DNA of 56,517 bases from Acidobacteriota bacterium (GTDB lineage Bacteria; Acidobacteriota; Terriglobia; Bryobacterales; Bryobacteraceae): positions 1 to 56,517 of the forward strand of contig SYLY01000285.1 of the NCBI GenBank assembly GCA_005808475.1, written 5' to 3'. Below the pieces are notes generated by a model. The model searched no databases and had not been told where the DNA came from. It was given only the letters and a program-made list of their open reading frames with translations. This document shows, piece by piece, positions 15,423 to 24,779 of the stretch. The position numbers were made by a program, and so were the translations under genes. Numbering within the stretch: position 1 is the first letter of the stretch; the number at the start of each line of letters is the position of its first letter.

Positions 15423-17729
15423 TCAGTACTGAACCGCGTATTGCCCGGAAAGGGCGCCCAAATACAACGCCGTGAAGACCCGCTGCGAGTTGTCGTTCTG
15501 CGCGTCCACCGCCTTGGCGATGGCCGCCCGCAGGGGCGAGCCCATGCGGCCGTAGGTCAACACGTCGTCCACCGCGTCCACCAGTTGAGCGGTGTTGCCC
15601 GCCACCGCCTGGAACGGGGTGAGGTCGGCGGAGAAATCGCCCGCGGCGTAACCGGAGAGGATCTCCTGGAATAGATTTCCCCGCAGCACCGCTTCGGTGG
15701 GCGAGTAGATCTGGAACTCGGGTCCGAACAGCGCCGAGCCGGGAATGCGGTACATCGGAGAGTAGAAACCGAACACCGAATTCGGGGTGAGCGGCATCTG
15801 TCCCATTCCGACGAACAGGTAGACGCGCTGGTTGCTGGCCGAGACTTGGCCGTTCAACGCGCGGGTCAAGGCGATCGTCTGGTAGATCGGATCCTTGAGC
15901 CGGCCCTGATTGGGCGTGGCCGTGTCCTGACGCGCCTCGGGATCGGTGAGGATCGCCTTGACCACCGCCTTCAGGTCGCCGCGCACGTTGGCGCCGTTGT
16001 TGACGAACACCGCCGCCACGCGCTGGATGAACGCGGGAGACGCGTTGCTCGACGCGAACGCGCGGACCAGCCTCGTCGCCACGAACGGAGCCGTGTTCGG
16101 ATGGAGGAACAGGTTGTCGAGGAATCCGTCCAGATCCTGGTCGGGAGTCTGGCCCGGCGGCAGCGTCGCGCCGTTGAGCAGCGTCTTGGCCGTGGTGTCG
16201 TGAAGGGTGGGCCGCGGTTGCAACGGACCCGAGAAGTTCTCCCAGTTGATGCCGGTCGCGTTGGCGCCTGGATAGGTCCAACCGGTGGCGGCCAGGGCGA
16301 ACTGGCGGATGTCGTTCTGCGAGTACGTGGGGATTGGCTTGCCTTGGCCGTCGAGCGCGTTCGACCCGTCCGGATTCAATTGATACAGTCCGATCGTGAA
16401 GAGCTGCTTCAATTCGCGCACGAAATTCTCGTTCGGCTGGCTGGTGGGCCCCGGCTTGATGCTGTTCGCCATGTCGAGGTACTTGCCCATCTGGGGACTG
16501 GTGGCGATCTCCCGCAGCAGCGCGCGATAGTTGCCGAAGGCGTGCTTGCTCAGGATCTGTAGGTAAGGAACGTACTCGGCGGGGTAGTTGTTCTTGTTCG
16601 AGGAGACGACGATGATCTGCCCTAACGCCCAGATCGTTTTCTGACGGACCTGGTCTGGCGCGTGCGCCAGCCGGTTGAGGTATTGGCCTCGCGCTTCTCC
16701 CATGGACGCCGGAACCGGGATGGGAGTCTCGGCCATCGTGAGCTGTTGGTCGAGCCACGCGTCCGTGCCCATCTGCAGGATCTTGTCCATTTCGGCGGGC
16801 GTCGGTCCGAAGGCGGCTTGCTCGAGGAAGCGGCCGGCTTTGATCTTCGACACGTTGGGCGCGGGGGTGGCCGCTACCTTGATGCTGAAGGCGTTCGACG
16901 TGGCGGCGTTGGGCGCCGGATTGGCGACGGTGACCGGAATCAACGTGCCCACGGCGGCGTTGGTCGATCCGGGCGCGGTCAGTTGCGATGCCGAGACGTA
17001 GGTGGTTGCCGCGGCCTGTCCGCCGATGCTGACTTGCGATCCGGCGACGAAGCCCGACCCGAGGATGGTCAGCGAGAAGGCGCCGGCCTGCACGCTCGAC
17101 GGATTGATCGAACTGATGGTGGGCGGGGCAGGCGGTGGCGGAGCGGTCACGGTGGCCATGAACGGCTGGCTGGTGACCGCGCCGTTCCCCGGGTTGGTAG
17201 CGGTGATGGCGAGCGGACCGGTGGCGTTCACCGTGCCCGTCGCTTTGAGCGAGGTGGGCGAGACATAGGTGGTCGCCCACGCTTGTCCGCCGGCTTTGAT
17301 GATCGTCGTCGGCACGAACGCGGCGCCGTTGACGTTGAGCGTCACCGTGCCCGCGGGGAAGCTCGACGGGTTGGTGCTCCAAACCCAGGGAACCTTCTGG
17401 GTGATGGCGATCGACGCCGAACCGAACTTGGCCGCGAAGGCCGTGCTTGTGGCGCGTACCGTGACGACGTTGTCGGGTGGCGCCGCGGCGGGCGCGGCAT
17501 ATAGGCCGGAGGCGCTGATCGTACCGTAGGTCGAGTTGCCTCCGTTGATGCCGTTGACGGACCACACGATGGTGTTCGGCGACACACTCACGTAGGCCGA
17601 CAGTTGGCGGGTTGCTCCCACGGCGACCGAGCCGCTGGAATAGACTTCAATGACGCCGGATTGTCCGTGGAGCCACGGTGCACCGGCGGAAAGCAGAGCG
17701 AAACACCACGAAAGGCGTGTCGATCTCAA
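15423..17729 (-). CDS. DUF1800 protein with N-terminal Ig-like and IPT/TIG-like repeats
   Basis: This 768-residue secreted protein starts at TTG 17729, chosen because GGAGGA lies 4 bases upstream and the product opens with a signal peptide (LSWCFALLSAGAPWLHG). Residues about 25-110 form a bacterial Ig-like domain (ATRQLSAYVSVSPNTIVWSV). Two IPT/TIG-like repeats follow (NPSSFPAGTVTLNVNGAAF and INPSSVQAGAFSLTILGSGF) with Pro-rich linkers. The DUF1800 region starts near KAGRFLEQAAFGPTPAEM and includes NENFVRELKQLFTIGLYQLN. Function is unproven; the domain plan suggests an extracellular binding protein. It forms an operon with DUF1501 downstream. Confidence 0.9.
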   Translation of the reverse strand: MRSTRLSWCFALLSAGAPWLHGQSGVIEVYSSGSVAVGATRQLSAYVSVSPNTIVWSVNGINGGNSTYGTISASGLYAAPAAAPPDNVVTVRATSTAFAAKFGSASIAITQKVPWVWSTNPSSFPAGTVTLNVNGAAFVPTTIIKAGGQAWATTYVSPTSLKATGTVNATGPLAITATNPGNGAVTSQPFMATVTAPPPPAPPTISSINPSSVQAGAFSLTILGSGFVAGSQVSIGGQAAATTYVSASQLTAPGSTNAAVGTLIPVTVANPAPNAATSNAFSIKVAATPAPNVSKIKAGRFLEQAAFGPTPAEMDKILQMGTDAWLDQQLTMAETPIPVPASMGEARGQYLNRLAHAPDQVRQKTIWALGQIIVVSSNKNNYPAEYVPYLQILSKHAFGNYRALLREIATSPQMGKYLDMANSIKPGPTSQPNENFVRELKQLFTIGLYQLNPDGSNALDGQGKPIPTYSQNDIRQFALAATGWTYPGANATGINWENFSGPLQPRPTLHDTTAKTLLNGATLPPGQTPDQDLDGFLDNLFLHPNTAPFVATRLVRAFASSNASPAFIQRVAAVFVNNGANVRGDLKAVVKAILTDPEARQDTATPNQGRLKDPIYQTIALTRALNGQVSASNQRVYLFVGMGQMPLTPNSVFGFYSPMYRIPGSALFGPEFQIYSPTEAVLRGNLFQEILSGYAAGDFSADLTPFQAVAGNTAQLVDAVDDVLTYGRMGSPLRAAIAKAVDAQNDNSQRVFTALYLGALSGQYAVQY

Positions 17730-17827
17730 GATGTCCTCCGAGGGGGGAAATCCCCTTGCTGCGATATGCGCGCTTTTCGGAGAAAACCGAGCAGAAAAAA
17801 CGCTAAGGTTTATTGCTCATGGAGGGG

Positions 17828-18409
17828 TTAGGGGATGCCCCCGATCAGGTGTAAGCGTTCTACTTCCCCAGCCGTGAGATCGCGCCACTCGCCGGGAGCC
17901 AGGCCGCCGATGCCGATCCCGCCGATCGCGCAACGGATCAGACGGAGCGTGGGATGGCCCACCGCCGCGGTCATGCGCCGCACCTGGCGATTGCGGCCCT
18001 CGGTGAGCGTCAACTCGATCCAGGCGGTGGGCACGGACTTGCGAAAGCGGATCGGTGGGTCGCGCGGCGGGACGGCCGGAGGTTCGGCGAGCAGTTTCGC
18101 CTTGGCGGGCCGCGTACGATAATCGTCTATCGATAATCCGCCGGCCAACTGGCGGATCGCGTCCGCCGAGGGCTCGCGCTCCACCTGCGCCCAGTAGGTT
18201 CGCGGGTGGCCGAATCGCGGATCGGTGAGGCGGTGCTGCAAGGCGCCGTCGCCGGTGAGCAGCAGCAGACCCTCGCTGTCGCGGTCGAGCCGCCCGGCTG
18301 CGTAGATGCCGGGAATCGGAATGAAGTCGCGCAGCGTACGATGTCCGGCCTCCGGCGTGAACTGGCTCAGCACGCCGTACGGCTTGTGAAAGAGCACGGA
18401 CCGCGGCAT
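17828..18409 (-). CDS. rluE: 23S rRNA pseudouridine synthase, RluE-like
   Basis: This 193-residue RsuA/RluB/RluE-type enzyme isomerises a uridine in 23S rRNA. The catalytic motif GRLDRDSEGLLLLT is intact (Asp after GRL), with the opening FHKPYGVLSQFTPE and the late motif EGRNRQVRRM. There is no S4 domain, which fits RluE (target position 2457 in E. coli numbering) rather than RluB. ATG 18409 was chosen; a longer upstream frame overlaps the divergent gene and is not protein-like. TATCCT lies 7 bases upstream. The exact target uridine is inferred. Confidence 0.87.
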   Translation of the reverse strand: MPRSVLFHKPYGVLSQFTPEAGHRTLRDFIPIPGIYAAGRLDRDSEGLLLLTGDGALQHRLTDPRFGHPRTYWAQVEREPSADAIRQLAGGLSIDDYRTRPAKAKLLAEPPAVPPRDPPIRFRKSVPTAWIELTLTEGRNRQVRRMTAAVGHPTLRLIRCAIGGIGIGGLAPGEWRDLTAGEVERLHLIGGIP

Positions 18410-18415
18410 CGTTGA

Positions 18416-18422
18416 TAGGATA
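18416..18422. promoter_or_regulatory. Overlapping divergent -10 boxes between rluE-like and DUF1080 genes
   Basis: Only 18 bp separate two divergent start codons. TAGGAT on the plus strand (18416-18421) ends 6 bases before the DUF1080 ATG. TATCCT on the minus strand (18422-18417) ends 7 bases before the rluE-like ATG. The boxes share five bases, and no Shine-Dalgarno is present on either side. Confidence 0.45.
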
Positions 18423-18427
18423 CCGGA

Positions 18428-19627
18428 ATGCGCCTCGTGCTCCTGTTGATCTCCGCCGCGTTCGCCGCCGCGGCCCCGAAGCCGATGTTCGATGGCAAGA
18501 CCCTGAAGGGCTGGCATCAATGCAACGGCAAGGCAACCTATCGCGTCGAGAACCGCGAAATCGTGGGCCGCACCGCGGAAGGCAGTCCGAACTCGTTCCT
18601 TTGCTCGGACCGGGAATACGGAGATTTCATTCTCGAGTACGAGACCAAGACCGAGCCCGCGCTCAACTCCGGCGTGCAGATCCGCAGCCACCAGTACAAG
18701 TCCGATCAGGAAGTGGTGACCGAGAACAAGGGCGCCCGCCGCGTCCGTCATCCCGCCGGGCGCGTCCACGGCTATCAGGTGGAGACGGCCACCGCCGAGT
18801 CGGGCTCGTCCGGCGGCATCTACGACGAGGCGCGGCGCGGATGGGTCGCCAATATATCCTCCGATCCCACCGCCAGCAAGGCGTTCCGCGACAACGAGTG
18901 GAACAAGTATCGCGTGGAGGCTCGCGGAGATTTCATTCAGACGTGGGTGAACGGAGTGCCGTGCGCCAAGCTCGTCGATTCGATGGATCTCACCGGTTTC
19001 ATCGCCTTGCAGGTGCACTCCTTCAAGGGCGACAAGCCCGCCGAGGTTCGCTGGCGGAACATCCGCATTGACGATCTGGGCGGGCACGAGTGGAAGCGCA
19101 TCTTCGACGGTTCCACGATGAAGGGCTGGAAGAAGGACGGCGGAGGAGAGTGGGCGGTGGAGGGCGGCGCATTGAAGGGCGTGCAGCCCGGCGGAACCAC
19201 CAATCGCGGCTTCCTGATCTCGGAGGACGAATTCGGCGATTTCACCCTGCGCATGCAGTACAAGATCTCGAAGGGGAATAGCGGCGTCTTCTTCCGGATG
19301 GGAGCGCCCAGCGCGAAGGAGATGGGGTTCGAAGTGGAGGTGGATCCGACGCGCGATCCCGGCGGTTTGCAGGCTCCTGGGACTCGCGGCTGGCTGCAAC
19401 ACACCGGCGAACCGGACAAGAATCCGGAGTGGCGGCCGCTCGACTGGAACGAACTGACGATCTCCGCGCAGGGCCGCCGCATCGTGGTGCACGTCAATGG
19501 AAAAAAGATGACCGAGTCGCTGGACGATCCCGGCCGCTTGACGGGGCGGTTCGCCTTGCAGTCGAATCCGCGCCTGCCGCTCGAGGTGTGGTTCAAGGAC
19601 ATCGAAGTGATGCGGCCGGCGCGATGA
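18428..19627 (+). CDS. Secreted protein with tandem DUF1080 domains
   Basis: This 399-residue protein has a signal peptide (RLVLLLISAAFAAAAP) and two DUF1080 (3-keto-disaccharide hydrolase-like, concanavalin-fold) domains. Each begins with a matching FDG-TLKGW or FDGSTMKGW motif (about residues 20 and 225) and has a GDF-L-Y strand (YGDFILEYETKTEPALNSG and FGDFTLRMQYKISKGNSG). The family is linked to 3-keto-glycoside cleavage or carbohydrate binding; substrate here is unknown. The gene's TGA overlaps the following ATG by 4 bp. Confidence 0.9.
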   Translation: MRLVLLLISAAFAAAAPKPMFDGKTLKGWHQCNGKATYRVENREIVGRTAEGSPNSFLCSDREYGDFILEYETKTEPALNSGVQIRSHQYKSDQEVVTENKGARRVRHPAGRVHGYQVETATAESGSSGGIYDEARRGWVANISSDPTASKAFRDNEWNKYRVEARGDFIQTWVNGVPCAKLVDSMDLTGFIALQVHSFKGDKPAEVRWRNIRIDDLGGHEWKRIFDGSTMKGWKKDGGGEWAVEGGALKGVQPGGTTNRGFLISEDEFGDFTLRMQYKISKGNSGVFFRMGAPSAKEMGFEVEVDPTRDPGGLQAPGTRGWLQHTGEPDKNPEWRPLDWNELTISAQGRRIVVHVNGKKMTESLDDPGRLTGRFALQSNPRLPLEVWFKDIEVMRPAR

Positions 19628-19965
19628 TCGACCTGCTGTTCGTCTACGGCACGTTGCGCCGCGGTTGCGACAACGACTGGGCGCGGAAGCTTCACGCCCA
19701 GTCGGATTTCGTGGGAACGGCGCGAGTCCGCGGCCAAGTGTACCGGACAGGGGCCTACACGGGACTGGTCGACGACGTGGACGGCTGGGTTTCCGGCGAA
19801 GTCTTCCGCCTGCGCGAACCCGAGCCGCTATTCGCCGAACTCGACGACTACGAGGGGAGCGACTACGAGCGAGTGGTGCGTGACGCCGATCTGGCGGACT
19901 CCGCGGTGGTGCGCGTTCACCTCTACCGGTACCGGCATCCGGTGAGCGGCCAGACGCCGGTCTAA
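19624..19965 (+). CDS. Gamma-glutamylcyclotransferase-like protein
   Basis: This 113-residue AIG2/GGCT-fold protein opens with LLFVYGTLRRGCDN, the YGSL/YGTL glycine-rich loop of the family. It contains the acidic FAELDDYEG, in which a Glu acts as the general acid/base in characterised members. The family cyclises gamma-glutamyl peptides to 5-oxoproline, though bacterial short forms are often of unknown substrate. The start at 19624 was chosen for the ATGA overlap with the upstream DUF1080 gene and because the protein-like sequence begins there. Confidence 0.85.
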   Translation: MIDLLFVYGTLRRGCDNDWARKLHAQSDFVGTARVRGQVYRTGAYTGLVDDVDGWVSGEVFRLREPEPLFAELDDYEGSDYERVVRDADLADSAVVRVHLYRYRHPVSGQTPV

Positions 19966-19974
19966 GCGAGTGAG

Positions 19975-21144
19975 TTACTTTTCGGTCAGCGCCTGGACGC
20001 CCGGCAGTTCGATGCCGGCGAGGAATTCGAGCGAAGCGCCGCCTCCGGTGGAGACGTGCGAGATCTTCGCGGAAACGCCCGCTGCCTTGATCGCCTTTTC
20101 CGAGTCGCCGCCGCCGACCACGCTCACCGCGCCCGATTCGGCCACGGCCATCGCCAGAGCCACGGTGCCCTTGTCGAACGGCGGCTTTTCGAACACGCCC
20201 ATCGGGCCGTTCCAGATAATCGTCTTCGCCCCGGCGATCTCGGCGGAGAAGGCCGCCACTGTCTTGGCGCCGATGTCGAGCGCCATCTCGCCGGCCGGGA
20301 TCGCTTCCACCGTGTGGTTCGCCGCGCCTTCCTTGAACTCCGCCGCGACCACGTGATCCACGGGCAGCAGGATTTTGTCCCCGGCCGCCGCCAACAGGTT
20401 CCGCGCGAGGTCGATCTTGTCTTCCTCCACCAGCGACTTACCGGTCTCGAGGCCCTGCGCGCGCATGAACGTATAAGCCATCGCGCCGCCGATCAGCAGG
20501 CGGTCGACGACTTTCATCAGGTTCTCGATCACTTCGATCTTGTCCGACACCTTGGCCCCGCCGAGGATGGCGACGCACGGCCGGGGCGGGTTCTTGGTGG
20601 CGAGAGTCAAGTACTCGAGCTCTTTGTCCATCAGCAACCCGGCGGCCGCTTGGGGCACGAAGGCGATCATTCCCTCGGTGGAGGCATGGGCGCGGTGCGA
20701 CGAGCCGAACGCATCGTCGACGTAAAGGTCGCACAACGAGGCGAGGCTTTTCGAGAAGGCCGGGTCGTTGGCCTCTTCCTCCTTGTGGAACCGCAGGTTC
20801 TCGAGCAGCAAGACCTCGCCGGGAGCGGGTTTCATCGCTTCCACTTCGGGTCCGATGCAGTCCGGCGCCATCGTCACCGGCCGGCCGAGCAGATCGGCCA
20901 GGCGCACCGCGCATGGCGCGAGGCTCATCGTTGGGCTACGCTTACCCTTGGGCCGCCCCAGATGGCTCGCCAGGATCAGCCCGGCGCCCTGTTCGATCGC
21001 GTATTGGATGGTGGGCAGCGAGGCGCGGATGCGCTTGTCGGAGGTGATCTGCTGTCCGTCCTCGGTGAGCGGGACGTTGAAATCCACGCGGACGAAGACG
21101 GTTTTCCCCTTCAAATCGAGGTCTTTGATCGAAAGTTTGGCCAT
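19975..21144 (-). CDS. pgk: Phosphoglycerate kinase
   Basis: This 389-residue glycolytic enzyme transfers phosphate from 1,3-bisphosphoglycerate to ADP. Signature elements are [48 protein letters not shown], and the nucleotide loops WNGPMGVFE and [13 protein letters not shown] with [13 protein letters not shown]. Length is normal. It is not beside gap, tpiA or other glycolytic genes. Instead it begins 3 bp after an M20 peptidase gene at the end of a seven-gene run. It may also have its own promoter inside the upstream gene; none is evident. Confidence 0.98.
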   Translation of the reverse strand: MAKLSIKDLDLKGKTVFVRVDFNVPLTEDGQQITSDKRIRASLPTIQYAIEQGAGLILASHLGRPKGKRSPTMSLAPCAVRLADLLGRPVTMAPDCIGPEVEAMKPAPGEVLLLENLRFHKEEEANDPAFSKSLASLCDLYVDDAFGSSHRAHASTEGMIAFVPQAAAGLLMDKELEYLTLATKNPPRPCVAILGGAKVSDKIEVIENLMKVVDRLLIGGAMAYTFMRAQGLETGKSLVEEDKIDLARNLLAAAGDKILLPVDHVVAAEFKEGAANHTVEAIPAGEMALDIGAKTVAAFSAEIAGAKTIIWNGPMGVFEKPPFDKGTVALAMAVAESGAVSVVGGGDSEKAIKAAGVSAKISHVSTGGGASLEFLAGIELPGVQALTEK

Positions 21145-21147
21145 GTG

Positions 21148-22455
21148 CTAGAAGTCCGATTTTAGCACCTCGAACAGGATTCTCAGCCCTTTGCGGAACT
21201 CCGCTTCGGGGATGCGTTCCTGGTCGCTGTGCATGGTTCCGGCGGTGGCGAGGTCGAGGATCATGGGCGTGAATCCGTAGGCGGTCATGCCGCGCTTGCG
21301 GAGCTTCACCGAGTCGGTGCCGTGCGGGACCAGGATCGGGGTTACGACGGCGCCGGGATGATACTTGCGAATGGCGGCGCCGATGGCGGCGAACAGGGGA
21401 GTGTCCGAGCGGCTGGCGCCGGGATCGGCGGGGTCGTTGATCAACTCCACCGTCACCTGGGGATCGTTGATACGCGCGCGCATTTCGGAGAGGAACTCGG
21501 CGACGTTGACGCCGGGGAGAAGGCGGCAATCGAGCGTGGCCTCGGCGTTCGATGGGATCACGTTGACCTTGGGTGGATCGCCGACGCCGGCGCGCAGGGT
21601 CGTCAACGACAGCGTGTTCCGCTGGATCGCATTGACGTACTTGTTACCGGCGAACTGCCCGCCCAGCGCGTGGCGCATCGCTTCCACCACCGGGTTCGGC
21701 TTGGCGCCTTCGGGCGCGTTCAGAGCATTTTCCACCGCGCGCAGCAGCCGCAGATTGGCGTTGCCGGCGATCGGCTGGGATCCATGGCCCGCCGTGCCCT
21801 TGGCGCGAATCCTCACCCAGACCACCACCTTCTCGCCCACCGCCACGCCGAACACCAGCTTACCCGGCGAGAAGACGTCGCGCGTGCCCATGCCGCCTTC
21901 GTCGAGCACATACTCGGCGTCGATCTCCTTGAAGTGGTTATCGGCCATCCACACGATTCCGTGCGTACCGTTGGTTTCTTCGTCCGGCGTCGTGAGCATG
22001 ACGATGTCGCGAGCCGGCACGATGCCGAGCCTCTTCAGTTGGATCAGCGACACCAGATGCATGATGCCGATGCCCTTCATGTCTAGCGCGCCGCGGCCCC
22101 AGATGGCGCCGTCCTTGATCTCGCCTCCGAAGGGATTCACCGCTCCCCACGCGGCGCGGTCGACGGGCACGACATCGAAGTGGTTGAGCAGCAGCAGGGG
22201 TTTCTTCTTGGGGTCGCGGCCCTTCAGGCGGACCAGCAGGTTCACCTTTTCGGGAGCCGCGGCCGCGGCGAACCGGCGCGGCTCGAGGCCCGCCCGGCGC
22301 AGTTCGGCTTCGAAGAAGGCCGCTGCCTGGCGGGAGTCCGCCGGTGGATTCACCGATTCGATCCTGATGTAGCGCTGGAGCAGATCCACCGCGTAGTTCT
22401 CGACCGCGGGCCAGCCGGGTTCGGCTGCCATGGCCAGCAGAAGGAAAGCGATCAT
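21148..22455 (-). CDS. M20-family metallopeptidase, exported
   Basis: This 435-residue zinc peptidase/deacylase starts with a short signal peptide (IAFLLLAMAAEPGWP). Metal-site motifs are in order: NHFDVVP, WGRGALDMKG, PDEETNGTHG, LDEGGMG and a C-terminal TMHSDQERI. The layout matches the ArgE/DapE/CPG2/carnosinase group that cleaves amide bonds at acylated amino acids or dipeptides. ATG 22455 was chosen because it overlaps the upstream stop by 4 bp and opens the signal peptide. The neighbour is a GlcNAc-kinase-like protein, consistent with a peptide and cell-wall scavenging role. Confidence 0.9.
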   Translation of the reverse strand: MIAFLLLAMAAEPGWPAVENYAVDLLQRYIRIESVNPPADSRQAAAFFEAELRRAGLEPRRFAAAAAPEKVNLLVRLKGRDPKKKPLLLLNHFDVVPVDRAAWGAVNPFGGEIKDGAIWGRGALDMKGIGIMHLVSLIQLKRLGIVPARDIVMLTTPDEETNGTHGIVWMADNHFKEIDAEYVLDEGGMGTRDVFSPGKLVFGVAVGEKVVVWVRIRAKGTAGHGSQPIAGNANLRLLRAVENALNAPEGAKPNPVVEAMRHALGGQFAGNKYVNAIQRNTLSLTTLRAGVGDPPKVNVIPSNAEATLDCRLLPGVNVAEFLSEMRARINDPQVTVELINDPADPGASRSDTPLFAAIGAAIRKYHPGAVVTPILVPHGTDSVKLRKRGMTAYGFTPMILDLATAGTMHSDQERIPEAEFRKGLRILFEVLKSDF

Positions 22456-23405
22456 TTCTCGAACTCCGGTACTTGGCTCAGACGCAGGCTGGATCCAGCG
22501 GCGCGATAGGCTTCCAGCAGCGCGCCGGCCGCCGGTCCGAACTCGGGTGGGCCACAGACATTGCCGTCCGTCATTTCCACCAGCAGCCGGTAGCGTTCGC
22601 GCAGGATATCGGAGCGGAACACGCCGCCGATCCATGCTACGCGCGCGGGCTCGCCGGGAGAGAAGATCTGTCCGCGAACCGCTGCCGCGAATGACGCCAG
22701 ATGCTGCGCCTCGCTCTCGAGAATGCGCCGCGCGATCTCGTCGCCGTCGCGCGCGGCCTCGTCCACCAGCTTGGACATCGCTGCGATGCGAGGGCGGGGA
22801 AACTCCGGAGTGTAGAAGCGGTGCAGCAGATCGTTGGCGTCGTGGGCTCCGGTCGCGGCCAGCAGGCGGTCGTGCAGCAGCGTCCGCGCTCCCCAGCCTT
22901 CGTGCTGGCGCAGCGCGGCGCGAAGCGCTTGACGCACGATGTCGAAACCTCCGCCTTCATCGCCGAACACATAGCCCCATCCGCCCGCGCGAGCCGTGGC
23001 TCCGGCGGAGTTCCGCCCGAAAGCGATGCTGCCGGTGCCGCCGATCGCGATGATGCCGGGCTCGCCCGCGGTGGCGCCGGACAGAGCGATTAGCGCGTCG
23101 GTGGTGACCGACAGACGGTCCACCGCGAACATCTCTTCGATGAGCGGCTGCTTGTCGGCGGGCCCGCCGGAAAATCCGAAACAGGCGGCGGCGAAGTGGC
23201 GATGGGTTTCGGGCAGCCCGGCGCGAACGGCCGCCTGGGCGACGCATCCACCGATGGCGGCGGTGAAGCGGTCGCGGGCCTCGGGTCCGCTGACGTGGTT
23301 GCAAGGGCCGCCGCGGCCGAACGCGAGCACGCGCCCTTCGGCGTCGCCGATGAGCGCGGTGGTGCTCGATTGTCCTCCGTCGACGCCGAGGAACAGCTCC
23401 ATCAT
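22452..23405 (-). CDS. BadF/BadG/BcrA/BcrD-type ATPase, N-acetylglucosamine kinase-like
   Basis: This 317-residue ASKHA-fold kinase has a first phosphate loop LFLGVDGGQSSTTALI and a second GIIAIGGTGSIAFG, with the adenosine motif VAWIGGVF late. Its size and GDEGGGFDIVRQAL motif point to the eukaryote-like N-acetylglucosamine kinase branch rather than benzoyl-CoA reductase activators, which carry Fe-S cysteines not seen here. It would phosphorylate GlcNAc or a related amino sugar in the cytoplasm. The start at 23405 was chosen over 23402 because it makes an ATGA overlap with the EamA gene. Confidence 0.85.
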   Translation of the reverse strand: MMELFLGVDGGQSSTTALIGDAEGRVLAFGRGGPCNHVSGPEARDRFTAAIGGCVAQAAVRAGLPETHRHFAAACFGFSGGPADKQPLIEEMFAVDRLSVTTDALIALSGATAGEPGIIAIGGTGSIAFGRNSAGATARAGGWGYVFGDEGGGFDIVRQALRAALRQHEGWGARTLLHDRLLAATGAHDANDLLHRFYTPEFPRPRIAAMSKLVDEAARDGDEIARRILESEAQHLASFAAAVRGQIFSPGEPARVAWIGGVFRSDILRERYRLLVEMTDGNVCGPPEFGPAAGALLEAYRAAGSSLRLSQVPEFEK

Positions 23406-24361
23406 CTTGACGATGATCGCACGGCCGTACCTGCCGGCCGGTCCCGTGTGACGGATCTGCCGGAGAACGCGACGAGCAGCAGCCCGCCGACAGCGAGCGC
23501 CGCGCCCATCAGCAGGCCCTTCCGCAGCGGTTCGCCGAGCAGCGCCATGCTGAACGCGATGCCGGCGAACGGCACCAGGAACGAGAACATCGAGATCGAA
23601 CCGGCCGGATGCTTGCGCAACAGCCACGCCCACCCGACGAAGCAAACTCCGGCCACCACGACGCCCTGGTAAGCGATCGCCGCCACCGGACGCCAGGTCA
23701 GTTCGCGGAGAAGGAGCGGCTCGCCGGTCACCAACGATCCGAGCAGGAACGCCGGGATCGACCACAACAGCATCCACACGACCGCCCTCGCCGGGTGCGT
23801 GCCTTGCACCAGCCATCGCGTGTACACCTGGCGGATTCCAAGCAGGATCGACGAGAGGATCATCACCAGATTGCCCTCGAGCGGCTTCGGCGCCAGGGCC
23901 GAATCCGGCCGGCTGAACGCGACCAGACAAAGCCCGGCGAACGCCAGAGCCAGCCCCAGCGCGCGGGAGCCGTTCAAGCGCTCGTTCATCGCGAAGTGCG
24001 CCACCACGTTGGCGAAGATCGCGTAGGAATTGATAATCACTTCTCCGAACGCCGGCGACGTCATCAGCGCGCCTTCGTTCATCAGAGCGATCTGGACGGC
24101 GAACAGCATGCCCAGCCCGAACAGACCTCGTCCCTCGCCCTTCAGCGGCCGCAGCGGAACGCCTCGCGACAGCGCCCACGCCGACAGAACGGCGGCGCCG
24201 AGCACCATCCTCCAGAACGCGCACCAGAAAGGCGGAACCGTGGCGAGGGCGATTTTCAGCGACACGATGTTCCCGCCCCACAGGATGGAAACAAAGATCG
24301 CCAGGGCCGCGCTGGACCAGCCAATGCCAACCGGCTGCGCGCTCGAGCTTGATTGCGCCAA
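23402..24361 (-). CDS. EamA/DMT-family transporter
   Basis: This 319-residue inner-membrane carrier has ten hydrophobic helices in two EamA repeats (first from AALAIFVSILWGGNIVSLK, second from LEGNLVMILSSILLGIRQVY). SMFSFLVPFAGIAFSMALLG is the typical ninth-helix motif. The family exports amino acids and other metabolites or takes up sugars; the substrate cannot be read. Its neighbours in the same run are a GlcNAc-kinase-like protein (4-bp overlap) and a BlaI-type regulator (9-bp gap), so an amino sugar or muropeptide substrate is a possible inference. Confidence 0.9.
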   Translation of the reverse strand: MAQSSSSAQPVGIGWSSAALAIFVSILWGGNIVSLKIALATVPPFWCAFWRMVLGAAVLSAWALSRGVPLRPLKGEGRGLFGLGMLFAVQIALMNEGALMTSPAFGEVIINSYAIFANVVAHFAMNERLNGSRALGLALAFAGLCLVAFSRPDSALAPKPLEGNLVMILSSILLGIRQVYTRWLVQGTHPARAVVWMLLWSIPAFLLGSLVTGEPLLLRELTWRPVAAIAYQGVVVAGVCFVGWAWLLRKHPAGSISMFSFLVPFAGIAFSMALLGEPLRKGLLMGAALAVGGLLLVAFSGRSVTRDRPAGTAVRSSSR

Positions 24362-24370
24362 CCGTCTATC

Positions 24371-24778
24371 CTACAGCAGCGTGGTGTCCATGCGGCCGCC
24401 GGGCGGCCTGGCCGCGGGCGAGGCGGCAGGTTCCTCGGTCTCGACGGGCGGGGTCTCGACACCGAGGTATCTCGCCAGTTCGTCGCGCGACCCGGCGAAC
24501 CAGGTGGCGACCAGTTCCTGCACGGCCACTTCGCGGCCGCGAGCCTGATCGAGCGCGGCCGCGTAGACGAATGCGCGTCCTACCTTGCGGCGCGTGGCGA
24601 AGCCCCGGCGGGACAAGCGGTCGAGCAGCGTCATCACCGTGGTGTAGGCGAGCGGCCGCTGTTCGCTCAAGACTGCCTGGACTTCGCGCACCGAACCGTC
24701 GCCGGCTTTCCAAAGCGCGCGCAGGCATTCCAGTTCGAGCGGCGGCGGGATCTCCCGCGGCGGACCGGGCTTGCGCAC
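24371..24778 (-). CDS. BlaI/MecI/CopY-family transcriptional regulator
   Basis: This 135-residue winged-helix repressor shows LECLRALWKAGDGSVREVQ and the recognition wing TTVMTLLDRLSRRGFATRRK, followed by a dimerisation helix region. The C-terminal 25 residues are Pro/Glu/Ala-rich and longer than usual. The start is GTG at 24778. In classic systems BlaI is cleaved after BlaR1 senses beta-lactams, but no M56 sensor peptidase is present in this window, so its signal is unknown. It lies 1 bp after the yhaM-like gene and 9 bp before the EamA gene. Confidence 0.88.
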   Translation of the reverse strand: MRKPGPPREIPPPLELECLRALWKAGDGSVREVQAVLSEQRPLAYTTVMTLLDRLSRRGFATRRKVGRAFVYAAALDQARGREVAVQELVATWFAGSRDELARYLGVETPPVETEEPAASPAARPPGGRMDTTLL

Positions 24779-24779
24779 G

